DNA of 64,000 nucleotides from Rhodospirillales bacterium (GTDB lineage: Bacteria > Pseudomonadota > Alphaproteobacteria > ATCC43930 > CGMCC-115725): the NCBI GenBank assembly GCA_947473305.1, contig CANJCB010000006.1, forward strand, positions 62,001 through 126,000, written 5' to 3'. The notes under the pieces were generated by a model. It was not told where the DNA came from, did not search any database, and was given only the letters and a program-made list of their open reading frames with translations. Position numbers and translations under genes: made by a program. Positions 17,938 through 27,066 of this stretch are shown here, piece after piece. Position 1 is the first letter of the stretch; the number at the start of each line of letters is the position of its first letter.

Positions 17938-18681
17938 ATGGAGACGCGCGAGGAAGAGGTCCTGATCGGCGTGATCCACCGGCTGATCCAAGGAACCGGC
18001 CATATCGCCGTAGGGGCCAATTCCCCGATTCCCGCTGCGGCGGCTTTCCTGGCGCAGGCGCTTGCCCCGCCCGGACCCATCGTGTCGCTGCAGCAAAGTC
18101 CCGAGAACAACCTCTGGACGGACGGCGGCCGCGAACTTTTTGACTGCGCCTCCCAGGGTCGGATCGATGTCTTCTTCTTCTCCGGTGCGCAGATCGGCGG
18201 GCAGGGCGATATCAACCTCGTCGCCATCGGAGACTACAAGTCACCTAAGGCGCGATTTCCCGGCTCCTACGGTTCGGCGCATCTTTATTTCATGGTGCCG
18301 CGGATCATTCTCTTCCGCACCGAGCATTCGCGCCGGACCCTGGTCGAGACCGTCGATTTCGTGAGCGCTCCGGGGGTGAGCGCGCCGGGCGTCTATCGGC
18401 GGGGCGGCCCGGTGGCCCTGGTGACGCCGCTCTGCCATTTCGCCTTCGACAAGGCGAAGGGCCGGTTCCGCCTGGAGACGGTTCACCCCGGACATACGGT
18501 GGAGGAGGTGCTCGACAATACGGGATTTGCCTTCGACCGGCCGGAGGCGGCGCCCGTCACGCCCGCGCTGGGCGCGGATGCGATGAACCTCCTGCGGGGG
18601 ACCGTGGCTGAGAAGATCGCCCGGATCTATCCGAAATTCGGCTCGGACGTCTGGGGTCTTCAGGAAAGGTCGATGGCGTAG
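17938..18681 (+). CDS. CoA-transferase family I, beta subunit (GctB/IpdB-like)
   Basis: 247 aa; the ATG follows the alpha-subunit stop with no spacer (TGAATG), so equal synthesis of both subunits is expected. Family segments are IAVGANSPIPAAAAFLA, SPENNLWTDGGRELFDCASQGRIDVFFFSGAQIGGQGDINLVAIGDY and TVHPGHTVEEVLDNTGFAF. In true CoA-transferases a beta-subunit Glu carries the acyl/CoA intermediate. I find no obvious EENG/SENG-type catalytic motif beyond SPENN, where a Glu is present, so both transferase and hydrolase roles remain open. Its 3' end overlaps the convergent DUF2237 gene by 22 nt. Confidence 0.83.
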   Translation: METREEEVLIGVIHRLIQGTGHIAVGANSPIPAAAAFLAQALAPPGPIVSLQQSPENNLWTDGGRELFDCASQGRIDVFFFSGAQIGGQGDINLVAIGDYKSPKARFPGSYGSAHLYFMVPRIILFRTEHSRRTLVETVDFVSAPGVSAPGVYRRGGPVALVTPLCHFAFDKAKGRFRLETVHPGHTVEEVLDNTGFAFDRPEAAPVTPALGADAMNLLRGTVAEKIARIYPKFGSDVWGLQERSMA

Positions 18682-19064
18682 CGTTTCAGGTCTTCGAGCG
18701 CGCAATGCTGCAAGGCGCCCTGGTGGGTAGCGCGCAGCACGACCCGGGGGGCGCTGCCCTCGTCGAGAGCTTCCTGCCAGCGCGGCGCGCAGAGGCACCA
18801 GCGGTCGCCGGGCTTCAGGCCCTTGAAGCCGTAAGCCGGCATGGGGGTCGAGAGATCGTTGCCCTGGGCCTTCGAATAGGCGAGGAATTCCGCCGTCATC
18901 ACCACGCAAACCGTATGACTGCCGACGTCGGAGGGGGCCGTGTCGCAGCAGCCGTTGCGGAAGAACCCGGTCATCGGATCGATCGAGCAGGTTTCGAGCG
19001 CGCCGCCCAGCACATTGCGCGCCGACCTCCCGCCGCCTCCCCCATAGCCCCCATCTCTCGGCAT
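18660..19064 (-). CDS. DUF2237 family protein
   Basis: 134 aa. The sequence NVLGGALETCSIDPMTGFFRNGCCDTAPSDVGSHTVCVVMTAEFLAYSKAQGNDLSTP... followed by YGFKGLKPGDRWCLCAPRWQEA is the complete DUF2237 signature. Conserved Cys residues in GCCDT and WCLCA suggest metal or redox chemistry, but no function is established that I know of. There is no signal peptide. The N-terminus has a Gly-rich stretch (GGYGGGGG) outside the domain. It is convergent with the CoA-transferase beta gene (22-nt overlap) and divergent from the CoxL-like gene. Confidence 0.9.
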   Translation of the reverse strand: MPRDGGYGGGGGRSARNVLGGALETCSIDPMTGFFRNGCCDTAPSDVGSHTVCVVMTAEFLAYSKAQGNDLSTPMPAYGFKGLKPGDRWCLCAPRWQEALDEGSAPRVVLRATHQGALQHCALEDLKRYAIDLS

Positions 19065-19215
19065 GAGCGTCTCCCCATTTGCTTTCGGGGGACAATATAT
19101 CCTGTCGAAGCCGCTATGAGAATCGGTTCCCGCAGGGCTGGTCTTCTGCCGCGAGGGTTGCGGTCTGGCCTATGTCCTTGGCATGATTGATGTCATTCAG
19201 AAAACGGAGGCGGAT

Positions 19216-21543
19216 GTGGGTCAATTCGGAATCGGCCAGGCGGTGCGACGCAAGGAGGATGTCCGCTTCCTCACGGGAGCCGGGCAATATTCCGACGACC
19301 AGAACCTCCCCGGGCAGGTCTATGCCTATGTGCTTCGCTCGCCCCATGCCCATGCGCGCATTCTCGGGATCGATACGGCGGCGGCGCGCAAGGCTCCTGG
19401 GGTGGTGGGGGTTTTTACGGGCGCCGATGTCGCCAATCTCGGGCGGACCCGCTGTGCCGCGCCGGTCATGAACCGCGATGGATCCAACCCCGTCGACCCC
19501 GGCCGGTTGCCGCTTGCGGTGGACCGGGCGCGCCATGTGGGCGATCCCGTCGCGCTGATCGTCGCGGAAAGCCTCGACCAGGCCAAGGATGCGGCCGAAT
19601 TGATCGAGGTTTCCTACGACGCCTTGCCGGCCGTGACCCATCCCGCCCAGGCGCTCCGGCCGGGCGCGCCGCAGATCTGGGAGGAGGCCCCGGGCAATGT
19701 CTCGGTCGATTGGGGCCTGGGCGATGAAGAGGCCGTGAAAGCTGCCTTCGCCAAGGCTCATCGCGTGGTCAAGCTCGACCTCGACATTACCCGTATCGTG
19801 GTGGCCTCGATCGAGGCGCGGTCGGTGCTGGCCGATTACGATCCCGCCTCCGAGCGTTTCACGATCCGGATGGGAACCCAGGGCGTCTTTACCGCGCGAG
19901 GCGTATTGGCCGGCGTGCTCGGCGTCCGGTCCAAGCAGATTCGGATTCTCACGGGGGATGTGGGCGGCAGTTTCGGGATGAAGGGCTTCGCCTATCCCGA
20001 ACATTCGCTCATGCCCTGGGCGGCTCGCGAGGTCGGCCGGCCGGTGAAATGGACCAGCGACCGGCAGGAGGCTTTCCTCAGCGACAGCCATGGCCGGGAG
20101 CAGCAGGTTCATGCGGAACTGGCGCTCGACGCGGAGGCGAAGTTCCTGGCGATCAAGGTCGAGAGCCTCGCGAATATGGGGGCTTACCTCTCGCTTTTCT
20201 CCCTTTTGATCCCGACTCTTGCGGGATACCGGCTGCTGACAGGCGCCTATCGCATTCCGGCGGCCTTCGCCAATGTGAAGGGTGTCTTCACCAATACGGT
20301 CTGGGTCGACGCCTATCGCGGTGCGGGGCGGCCGGAGACTTCCTATGTGGTGGAACGCCTTGTGGACCAGGCGGCGCAGGAGGCCGGGATCTCACGGGAC
20401 GAAATCCGGCGGCGCAACTTCATCCCGCAAGACGCCATGCCCTATGAAACGCCGATGACAGTGACCTACGACAGCGGGGACTTCCAGGGACTTGCCGAGA
20501 AGGCGCTGAAGCAGGCCGATTGGGCCGGGTTCGAAACCCGCCGGGCCGAGGCGAGGAAACGCGGCAAGCTGCGCGGCATCGGCATGGCGTCCTATCTGGA
20601 AGTCACCGCCAACGGCCCGCCCGAAGGCGCCGACATCAAGTTCAAGCCCGATGGCCGGATCCAGATGGGGATCGGCTGCGGTCCCTCGGGCCAGGGCCAT
20701 GAGACCGCCTTCGCGCAGATCCTGGAGGACCGGCTGGGCCTGCCCTTGGACCGGATCGATTTTGTCTGGGGCGATTCAGACGTGCTGACCCGGGGCGGCG
20801 GGACCGGCGGGGCCAAGACCCTGATGCTTGCCGGCACGGCGCTGGTCGATGCCTCGGAAAAGATCATCGCCAAGGGCCGGAAGCTCGCGGGCCATTTCCT
20901 CGAAGCCGCCGAGGTCGATATCGAATTTCGCGATGGTGTCTTCGCCATCGGCGGCACCGACCGTTCGATCTCGATTCTGGATCTGGCGAGCCGCGCGCGG
21001 GAGGCGTCGCAGCTGCCGGAAGACGTGCCCAACACCCTCGACGAGATGGGCATCAGCACCAGCGACAAGAATACCTTCCCCAATGGCTGCCATGTCTGCG
21101 AGCTGGAGATCGACGAGGAGACCGGCGTCATCCGGATCTGCCGCTATGTCTCGATCAACGATCTCGGCGTGGTGGTGAACCCCATGATCGTCGAAGGCCA
21201 GATCCACGGCGGCATCGTCCAGGGCATGGGCCAGACCTTGCTGGAACATGCGGTTTACGACGAAAGCGGCCAGCTTCTGACCGGCTCCTTCATGGACTAT
21301 GGGATGCCCCATGCGGACGACGTGCCAAGCTTCGAGATCGGCTATCACAACGTCCCCTGCACGACCAACGCCCTGGGGATCAAGGGCTGCGGCGAGGCGG
21401 GATCGGTCGGCGCGCTGCCTTCCGTGATGAACGCCGTGGTCGATGCGCTTTCGCCGCTCGGGATCACGCATATCGACATGCCGGCCTCGCCCCGCCGGGT
21501 CTGGCAGGCGATCCAACAGGCGCGAGGGAAAGCCGCCGCTTAA
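19216..21543 (+). CDS. Xanthine dehydrogenase/CoxL-family molybdopterin-binding subunit (form II-like)
   Basis: Molybdenum hydroxylase large subunit, about 775 aa. Start chosen as GTG 19216 (GQFGIGQAVRRKEDVRFLTG), which has GGAGG 5 nt upstream; ATG 19183 would add 11 residues. Domain a/b (residues 1-130) is followed by the cofactor domains. Landmarks are GDVGGSFGMKGFAYPEH, VDAYRGAGRPETSYVVERL (the form II AYRGAGR loop, not the AYxCSFR loop of true CO dehydrogenase), GPSGQGHETAFAQI and the catalytic Glu in KGCGEAGSVGALPSVMNAV. No FAD (CoxM-like) or 2Fe-2S (CoxS-like) subunit gene is adjacent. Substrate unknown. Confidence 0.9.
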   Translation: MGQFGIGQAVRRKEDVRFLTGAGQYSDDQNLPGQVYAYVLRSPHAHARILGIDTAAARKAPGVVGVFTGADVANLGRTRCAAPVMNRDGSNPVDPGRLPLAVDRARHVGDPVALIVAESLDQAKDAAELIEVSYDALPAVTHPAQALRPGAPQIWEEAPGNVSVDWGLGDEEAVKAAFAKAHRVVKLDLDITRIVVASIEARSVLADYDPASERFTIRMGTQGVFTARGVLAGVLGVRSKQIRILTGDVGGSFGMKGFAYPEHSLMPWAAREVGRPVKWTSDRQEAFLSDSHGREQQVHAELALDAEAKFLAIKVESLANMGAYLSLFSLLIPTLAGYRLLTGAYRIPAAFANVKGVFTNTVWVDAYRGAGRPETSYVVERLVDQAAQEAGISRDEIRRRNFIPQDAMPYETPMTVTYDSGDFQGLAEKALKQADWAGFETRRAEARKRGKLRGIGMASYLEVTANGPPEGADIKFKPDGRIQMGIGCGPSGQGHETAFAQILEDRLGLPLDRIDFVWGDSDVLTRGGGTGGAKTLMLAGTALVDASEKIIAKGRKLAGHFLEAAEVDIEFRDGVFAIGGTDRSISILDLASRAREASQLPEDVPNTLDEMGISTSDKNTFPNGCHVCELEIDEETGVIRICRYVSINDLGVVVNPMIVEGQIHGGIVQGMGQTLLEHAVYDESGQLLTGSFMDYGMPHADDVPSFEIGYHNVPCTTNALGIKGCGEAGSVGALPSVMNAVVDALSPLGITHIDMPASPRRVWQAIQQARGKAAA

Positions 21544-21547
21544 GTTC

Positions 21548-22936
21548 TCAGAACTTAGGCGCGGCGATCCCGCTCGCTTCGAGCTGCGCGACAAGCTGGG
21601 TCTTCAGCCGGTCGAGCCCGGCGTCGTCCTTCGCCTCGCAGCGAGCGACCAGGACATCCTGGGTGTTCGACGCGCGGAGCAGCCACCAGCCGTCCGCCGT
21701 CTTGACCCGGACCCCGTCGATGGCGCTCATCTCCGTGCTTGCGGCTTCGAGCCGGCCACGGACCTCGTCGATCACCGCGAATTTCCGAGTGTCGGCGCAG
21801 GGGAAGCGCAGCTCCGGTGTATTCACGACGCTGGGCAGCTTGTCCCGGCGCTGGGCCAGGGTTTCCGGACTGCGCGCCAGGATCCCCAGGAGCCGGACCG
21901 CCGCATAGAGCGCGTCGTCGTAGCCGTAGTAGCGATCGGCGTAGAAGATATGGCCGCTCATCTCGCCGGCGAGGGGGGCACCGGTCTCAGCCATCTTGGT
22001 CTTGATGAGGGAATGCCCGGTGCGCCACATCAGCGGGGTCCCGCCCATGCGCGCCACTTCGTCGAAAAGGATCTGGCTCGCCTTCACATCGGCGATGATG
22101 GTGGCGCCGGGATTCTTCGCGATCACATCGCCGGCCAGCACGACCATGAACTGATCGCCCCAGAGGATGCGTCCCTGTCCGTCGATCACGCCGATCCGGT
22201 CGCCGTCGCCGTCGAAGGCGATCCCGAGATCGGTCTTGTGCTGGGCGACCGCCTCTTGCAGTTGGACGAGGTTCTTCGCCTCGGTCGGGTCGGGATGATG
22301 GGCCGGGAAGGTCCCGTCGATGGTTTCGTTGATCAGGACGTGGCGGCCCGGCAGTTTCTCGACGAGCTTCTTCAGCGCATCGCCCGTCGCGCCATTGCCG
22401 GCGTCCCAGGCGACCGAGAGGGGGCGCTGGCCGTCGTAGTCCTTGAGGATCCGCGCGACATATTCGTCGAGTACCGATTTCTCGGTGGCCGTGCCTATGC
22501 CTTCGGCAAAACGCCCTTCCGCCGCGACCCGGCCCAGTTTCTGAATGTCCTGGCCGAAGAAGGGTTTCTTCTGGAAGACCATCTTGAAGCCGTTATGGGT
22601 CGGCGGATTGTGGGAGCCCGTGACCATGATGCCGCCGTCCACCTCCTGGGTGGCGGTCGCGTAATAGAGCATCGGCGTGGGCCCCAGGCCCACGCGCAAC
22701 ACGTCGATCCCGCTTTGGGTGAAGCCCTCCACCAGCGCGGTCTCAAGTTCGGGCGAACTCAACCGCCCATCGCGGCCGACCGCGACGCGCTTGCCGCCGG
22801 CTTCCTTGAGCAAGGTCGCGAAACTGCGCCCGATGGCGCGGGCGTCGGCTGGATGAAGGGTTTTCCCCACGACGCCCCGGATGTCGTATTCGCGCAGGAT
22901 GGTGGGATCGAAGCGATGTCCCTGGTTGCCGCTCAT
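21548..22936 (-). CDS. Phosphomannomutase/phosphoglucomutase
   Basis: Alpha-D-phosphohexomutase interconverting hexose 1- and 6-phosphates for nucleotide-sugar synthesis. 462 aa from ATG 22936 (SGNQGHRFDPTILREYDIRGVVG). The phosphoserine loop is MVTGSHNPPTHNGFKM, the metal site is GIAFDGDGDRIGV, the sugar-binding loop is GEMSGHIFY, and RASNTQDVLVARCEAKD is the C-terminal phosphate-binding loop. It lies 10 nt downstream of galU on the same strand, forming a two-gene unit that supplies UDP-glucose/GDP-mannose precursors, as expected for exopolysaccharide or LPS synthesis. Confidence 0.93.
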   Translation of the reverse strand: MSGNQGHRFDPTILREYDIRGVVGKTLHPADARAIGRSFATLLKEAGGKRVAVGRDGRLSSPELETALVEGFTQSGIDVLRVGLGPTPMLYYATATQEVDGGIMVTGSHNPPTHNGFKMVFQKKPFFGQDIQKLGRVAAEGRFAEGIGTATEKSVLDEYVARILKDYDGQRPLSVAWDAGNGATGDALKKLVEKLPGRHVLINETIDGTFPAHHPDPTEAKNLVQLQEAVAQHKTDLGIAFDGDGDRIGVIDGQGRILWGDQFMVVLAGDVIAKNPGATIIADVKASQILFDEVARMGGTPLMWRTGHSLIKTKMAETGAPLAGEMSGHIFYADRYYGYDDALYAAVRLLGILARSPETLAQRRDKLPSVVNTPELRFPCADTRKFAVIDEVRGRLEAASTEMSAIDGVRVKTADGWWLLRASNTQDVLVARCEAKDDAGLDRLKTQLVAQLEASGIAAPKF

Positions 22937-22946
22937 GATTTTTCCC

Positions 22947-23822
22947 TTAGCCGCAATAGCTGTCGAGGATGGACCGGACATCGGCCGCCATTTCGGGGCG
23001 GGTGAGCGCGAAGGCGATGTTGGCTTCCAGCCAGCCGACCTTGTCGCCGCAATCGAAGCGCTGACCTTCGAAGCGGAGGCCGTGGAAGGGATGATCCCCC
23101 GCGATGAGCATGGCGAGCGCGTCGGTCAGCTGGATTTCGTTGCCGGCCCCGCGCTCGGTGCGCTCCAGATAGTCGAAGACCTCGGGCTGGAGAATGTAGC
23201 GTCCGATGATCGATAGGTTTGACGGCGCCTTCGAGGGATGGGGTTTCTCCACCACGCCCTTGATGCTCACCAGCCTGCCGTCGTCCTTGGCGATGTCGAG
23301 AACGCCGTAGCGGTTGGTATGCTCATGGGGCACTTCCATGGCCGCGACCACATTGCCCCTGGTCTCCTCGTGAGCCTCGACCATCTGCTTCAGGCAGGGT
23401 TTCTGGGAGAGGATCAGATCGTCCGCGAGCAGGACGGCGAAGGGCTCCCGGCCGATCAGGTTCTTGGCGCAAAGCACCGCGTGGCCGAGCCCCAGGGGCT
23501 CCTGCTGGCGCGTGTAGGCGATCTGCCCCGCCTTGGGGAGCCAGGACGTCACCTGGTCGAGCTGCAACGCCTTGTTACGCTCGCGCAACGTATCTTCAAG
23601 CTCGTAGGAGCGATCGAAATGATCCTCGATGGCGGTCTTGGAGCGGCCGGTGACGAAGATGAATTCCTCGATCCCGGCGGCCTGCGCCTCCTCCACCGCG
23701 TATTGGATCAGCGGCTTGTCCACCACGGGAAGCATTTCCTTGGGCATCGCCTTGGTGGCGGGCAGGAACCGGGTGCCCAGTCCTCCAACCGGGAAGACCG
23801 CCTTACGAACGTGCTGGACCAT
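22947..23822 (-). CDS. galU: UTP--glucose-1-phosphate uridylyltransferase
   Basis: Forms UDP-glucose from UTP and glucose-1-phosphate. 291 aa. The nucleotidyltransferase signature AVFPVGGLGTRFLPATKAMPKEMLPVVDKPLIQYAVEEA is at the N-terminus; FAVLLADDLIL holds the metal-binding Asp, and VEKPHPSKAPSNLSIIGRYIL and DCGDKVGWLEANIAFAL complete the family pattern. The ATG at 23822 is first in the galU-phosphomannomutase unit. About 247 nt of non-coding sequence separate it from the divergent DTW-domain gene; that gap holds an A-rich stretch but no convincing structured RNA. Confidence 0.96.
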   Translation of the reverse strand: MVQHVRKAVFPVGGLGTRFLPATKAMPKEMLPVVDKPLIQYAVEEAQAAGIEEFIFVTGRSKTAIEDHFDRSYELEDTLRERNKALQLDQVTSWLPKAGQIAYTRQQEPLGLGHAVLCAKNLIGREPFAVLLADDLILSQKPCLKQMVEAHEETRGNVVAAMEVPHEHTNRYGVLDIAKDDGRLVSIKGVVEKPHPSKAPSNLSIIGRYILQPEVFDYLERTERGAGNEIQLTDALAMLIAGDHPFHGLRFEGQRFDCGDKVGWLEANIAFALTRPEMAADVRSILDSYCG

Positions 23823-24069
23823 TCGGGATCGCTTTCGACAGAGAACTGCGCCGAGATAACGCGCGAAGGCATTGAAATGTTCCCAAAAAAAGAGAAGCCG
23901 CCCTCGCGCGACGGGGCTTTATAATCGCGCCCGCTTCCTGGCGCCAGTGCGCCTTTGAACACTCTTTACGAGAAATCGGCCGCTCTAAACGCGATCTGGG
24001 CGCGGGTAATTGGCGACTGCGCTACCCACCGCTGTTGAAGGTGGCCGCTGGCCGGCGTATAGGCACGCC

Positions 24070-24663
24070 ATGACCGATCCAGAAAATGTCCCGCCGATCG
24101 CCCATAAGATCGCCGTCCTGATCCTCCAACACCCCCAGGAGCAAGACCGCGATCTCGGCACCGCCCGGCTGACCGCGAGCCGCTTGGCGAATGTGGTCTT
24201 CAAGGTCGGCCTCTCCTGGCCTAGCCTGACCAAGGCCCTGGGCCGCGAGGCCGATCCCCGCCGCTGGGCGACGCTCTATCTGGGCTCGGCGAAAGCGTCC
24301 GAGTTGGCGCCCGGCCAGGAAGTGGTGGCGCTCGATGCCAAGGGGAAGCCGCTTGCCGACCAGCGGGCCGCGCTTTCCGGGATCCAAGGGATCATCCTGC
24401 TCGACGGCACCTGGAGCCAGGCGAAGACGCTCTGGTGGCGCAATGCCTGGCTGTTGAAATGCCGGCGCGTGATCCTGGGGCCGTCGCGCCCGTCCCATTA
24501 TGGCAAGGTGCGCCGCGAACCGAGACGCGACGCCCTGTCGACGATCGAGGCTGCGGGGATGCTGCTGGCCCGGCTGGAGGGTAAGCCGGCCATCGAAACG
24601 GCGCTGGTCGCGAGCTTCGACGAATTCCTGGCGAATTATAAGGAAGCGCCTAAGCCGGCCTGA
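24070..24663 (+). CDS. DTW-domain protein, likely tRNA-uridine aminocarboxypropyltransferase
   Basis: 197 aa from ATG 24070. The DTW-domain landmarks are KIAVLILQHPQE, ILLDGTWSQAKTLWWRNAWL (here DGTW), the SRPSHYGKVRREPRRDALSTIEA stretch and a C-terminal FDEFLANY. The family includes E. coli TapT (YfiP), which puts an acp group on U47 of tRNA using SAM. Unlike TapT, this protein has no N-terminal Cys-rich zinc segment and is a short form. The tRNA target is inferred. Its 3' end overlaps the convergent molybdopterin oxidoreductase gene by 14 nt. Confidence 0.82.
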   Translation: MTDPENVPPIAHKIAVLILQHPQEQDRDLGTARLTASRLANVVFKVGLSWPSLTKALGREADPRRWATLYLGSAKASELAPGQEVVALDAKGKPLADQRAALSGIQGIILLDGTWSQAKTLWWRNAWLLKCRRVILGPSRPSHYGKVRREPRRDALSTIEAAGMLLARLEGKPAIETALVASFDEFLANYKEAPKPA

Positions 24664-26710
24664 TCCAGACGGCGGTGTCATGGAACACCGCCCCGCCGTT
24701 CGGCGCGCCGGCCTCGGCGCTGGTCAGGGCGTTGATCCCGATCCCTTCCTCATAGGCGTGGTTGGGCCAGATCCCCTCGACCACCAGCACGCCCCGCTGC
24801 AGACCGTCGAAACTCTTGGCGACGAGAACCACGCTTCCCCTGTCGTTGCCGAGCATTACCCGGTCATTCGTCTTGATGCCAAGCGCGGCCATATCGTCGG
24901 AATGAACGAGAACGGTCGGCTGCCCTTCCCGCGCCACGCTCGACGGCGTGTTGTTGAAGGAGGTGTTGAGGAAGGATCGCGCGGGCGGCGCCATCATGCG
25001 GAAAGGCCGCTCGGCATCCGCGGCGTCGATAATTTCCACATGATCGGGCAGGGCGGGCAAGCGCTTGTGGTCCGGTCCGACCTCACTCCAGTCGGCGACG
25101 AAATGGAAGCGCTTGTCCTGGTGTCCGAAACCTTCGAGGAAATGGGCGCGCTCGAAGGGCAAGGCCATGTCGAGGCGGACCCCGTCCTCCCATTGATCGA
25201 CCGGGGGCAGGCCCGAGGCTTTTAGCGCCTCCTCGATCAATTCCATTTCGCTCATCTCGAAACCGCGATGGCTGGCGCCCAACCGCTTGGCGAGTTCGCA
25301 GATGACGTGATGGTTCGGCCGCGCTTCGGCATAGGGTTCGACGGCCTTGCGCGCGACCTGGAAATAGACGTGGCCGCTCGCGCCATAGATATCGTCGTGC
25401 TCCAGTGCCGTGGTCGCCGGCAGGACGATGTCCGCATAGGCTGCGGTCTCGGTCATGAACTGCTCGTGGACGGCGACGAAGAGGTCGTCGCGCAGGAAAC
25501 CCTCGCGAACCTTCAGGCTTTCCGGCGCCACCACGGCGGGATTGGTGTTCTGGATCAGCATCGCCGTGACCGGCGGCCCGTCGCCGAGATCCCGCCTGTC
25601 CCCGGTCAGCACCGGCCCGATCCGGGACATGTCCAGCACGCGGGTCTTGGGATCGACGCGGTCCAGGCCTTCGATCAGGGTCTTGTCCACCGCATGGAGC
25701 GCGGAGCCGCTATAAAGCGCTCCGCCGCCCTCGTATTGCCACGCCCCGGTGACGGCGGGGAGGCAGCTTGCGGCGAAAAGCTGGGCGGCACCGTTGCGGG
25801 ACCGGGAAAAGCCATAGCCGATGCGCAGGAAGCTGCGCTTCGTCCTTCCATAGAGTCGTGCGAAATCGACGATCTCCTGGACCGGGATGCCGGTGATCTT
25901 TGCCGCCCATTCCGGGGTCCGACTTTCGAGATGCGCCTCAAGCTCTGCCGCCCCGGAGGTGTATTTCGCCATATAGGCGCGGTCGGCGAAGCCCTCCTTG
26001 AACAGCACATGCATAACGGCGCAGGCCAGCGCGCCGTCCGTCCCCGGCCTCGGCATCAGGTGGATATCGGCGACTTCGGCGGAAGGCGTGCGATAGGGGT
26101 CGATCACCACCAGGGGGGCCTTGCGGTCTTTTCGCGCCCGGGTGATATGGGTCATGAGGTTGACCTGGGTCGCGACCGGATTGCCGCCCCAGACGACGAT
26201 CAGGTCCGATTTCGCGATTTCGCGGCTGTCGGTCCCGTATTTGATGCCGACCCCGGCCTTCCAGCCGGCGTCCGAGAGGCCGACGCAGATCGTCGAATGC
26301 TGCCTGGAATAGCCCATCGTGTGGCGCAGCCGCTCGATCCCGTCGCGCTGCACATAGCCCATGGTGCCGGCGTAGAAATAGGGCCAGACCGTTTCCCGCC
26401 CGTAGCGTTTTGCAGCACTCGTGAAACGCTCCGCGATTTCGTCGAGCGCCTCGTCCCAGGAAATCGGCTGGAAGGCTTCGCGCCCGACGCCCTTCGCGCC
26501 GATCCGCCGCATCGGGCGGTCGAGCCTCAGGGGATGGTGTTGCCGTTCCGCATAGCGCCCGACCTTGGCGCAGACCACGCCCGCCGTGTAGGTCTGCTTC
26601 GTCGATCCCCGGACCCGGCCGATCGTATGCGCGTCGATCCGCTCGACCTCCAGCGCGCAGGCGCTGGGACAATCGTGGGGGCAGACGGAAGGAACGATAT
26701 CGAGGGGCAA
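24650..26710 (-). CDS. Molybdopterin oxidoreductase with one [4Fe-4S] cluster
   Basis: 686-aa member of the DMSO reductase superfamily. The N-terminal CPHDCPSAC...VCAKVGR carries four Cys for one [4Fe-4S] cluster. The molybdopterin domains follow: ISWDEALDEIAERF, GYSRQHSTICVGLSDAGWKAGVG (no obvious Sec/Cys or Ser Mo ligand can be assigned by eye), VVWGGNPVATQ, VVIDPYRTPSAEVAD and MPRPGTDGALACAVMHVL. The C-terminal MGD-binding domain has NTSFNNTPSS and NDRVMLGNDRGSV. There is no twin-arginine signal, so it should be cytoplasmic. It resembles the assimilatory/BisC-like group; the substrate is unknown and no partner electron-transfer subunit is adjacent. Confidence 0.87.
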   Translation of the reverse strand: MPLDIVPSVCPHDCPSACALEVERIDAHTIGRVRGSTKQTYTAGVVCAKVGRYAERQHHPLRLDRPMRRIGAKGVGREAFQPISWDEALDEIAERFTSAAKRYGRETVWPYFYAGTMGYVQRDGIERLRHTMGYSRQHSTICVGLSDAGWKAGVGIKYGTDSREIAKSDLIVVWGGNPVATQVNLMTHITRARKDRKAPLVVIDPYRTPSAEVADIHLMPRPGTDGALACAVMHVLFKEGFADRAYMAKYTSGAAELEAHLESRTPEWAAKITGIPVQEIVDFARLYGRTKRSFLRIGYGFSRSRNGAAQLFAASCLPAVTGAWQYEGGGALYSGSALHAVDKTLIEGLDRVDPKTRVLDMSRIGPVLTGDRRDLGDGPPVTAMLIQNTNPAVVAPESLKVREGFLRDDLFVAVHEQFMTETAAYADIVLPATTALEHDDIYGASGHVYFQVARKAVEPYAEARPNHHVICELAKRLGASHRGFEMSEMELIEEALKASGLPPVDQWEDGVRLDMALPFERAHFLEGFGHQDKRFHFVADWSEVGPDHKRLPALPDHVEIIDAADAERPFRMMAPPARSFLNTSFNNTPSSVAREGQPTVLVHSDDMAALGIKTNDRVMLGNDRGSVVLVAKSFDGLQRGVLVVEGIWPNHAYEEGIGINALTSAEAGAPNGGAVFHDTAVWIRPA

Positions 26711-26772
26711 GGCAGAATCCCGGGCGAGAGACTAATCACAGGGTCGATCTGAACCGTAGCGCGGACGAGGCC

Positions 26773-27060
26773 TTACAGCAAATCCGGTAAATGACGGGCT
26801 CCGTGGAGCACTCTTACAATCTCGATGCCAGCGAGAGTTTCCCGATAAAGGACGAGATAGCGTCCGGTCGCCAGATATCGAAGATCCGGCGCGAGATCGG
26901 GTCGAGCGGCTCCAATCTGCGGATGCCGACCGATCCTTTCGAAGGCGTCTTCCATCCGGTCTAGTGTCTTATCGGCGGCCGTCGGATTGTCTTCCGCAAT
27001 ATGGAGCCAAATTTCGATCAGATCCTCATCGGATCGGCTCGTGCGGAGGACGGGAGGCAT
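26773..27060 (-). CDS. parE: ParE/RelE-family toxin
   Basis: 95 aa. The RelE/ParE fold pattern is clear: LRTSRSDEDLIEIWLHIAEDNPTAADKTLDRMEDAFERIGRHPQIGAARPDL followed by LRYLATGRYLVLYRETLAGIEIVRVLHGARHLPDLL. ParE toxins poison DNA gyrase, whereas RelE toxins cut mRNA. The HGARHLPDLL C-terminus and the ParD-like partner 6 nt upstream favour ParE. It is second in the operon, behind the antitoxin, and should be repressed by the ParD-ParE complex at the operon promoter. Confidence 0.88.
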   Translation of the reverse strand: MPPVLRTSRSDEDLIEIWLHIAEDNPTAADKTLDRMEDAFERIGRHPQIGAARPDLAPDLRYLATGRYLVLYRETLAGIEIVRVLHGARHLPDLL

Positions 27061-27066
27061 TGTGCT

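Noticed and set aside
24000-24069. tRNA-like stretch before the DTW-domain gene
   Set aside because: There is no GGTTCGA T-loop and no closing acceptor stem.
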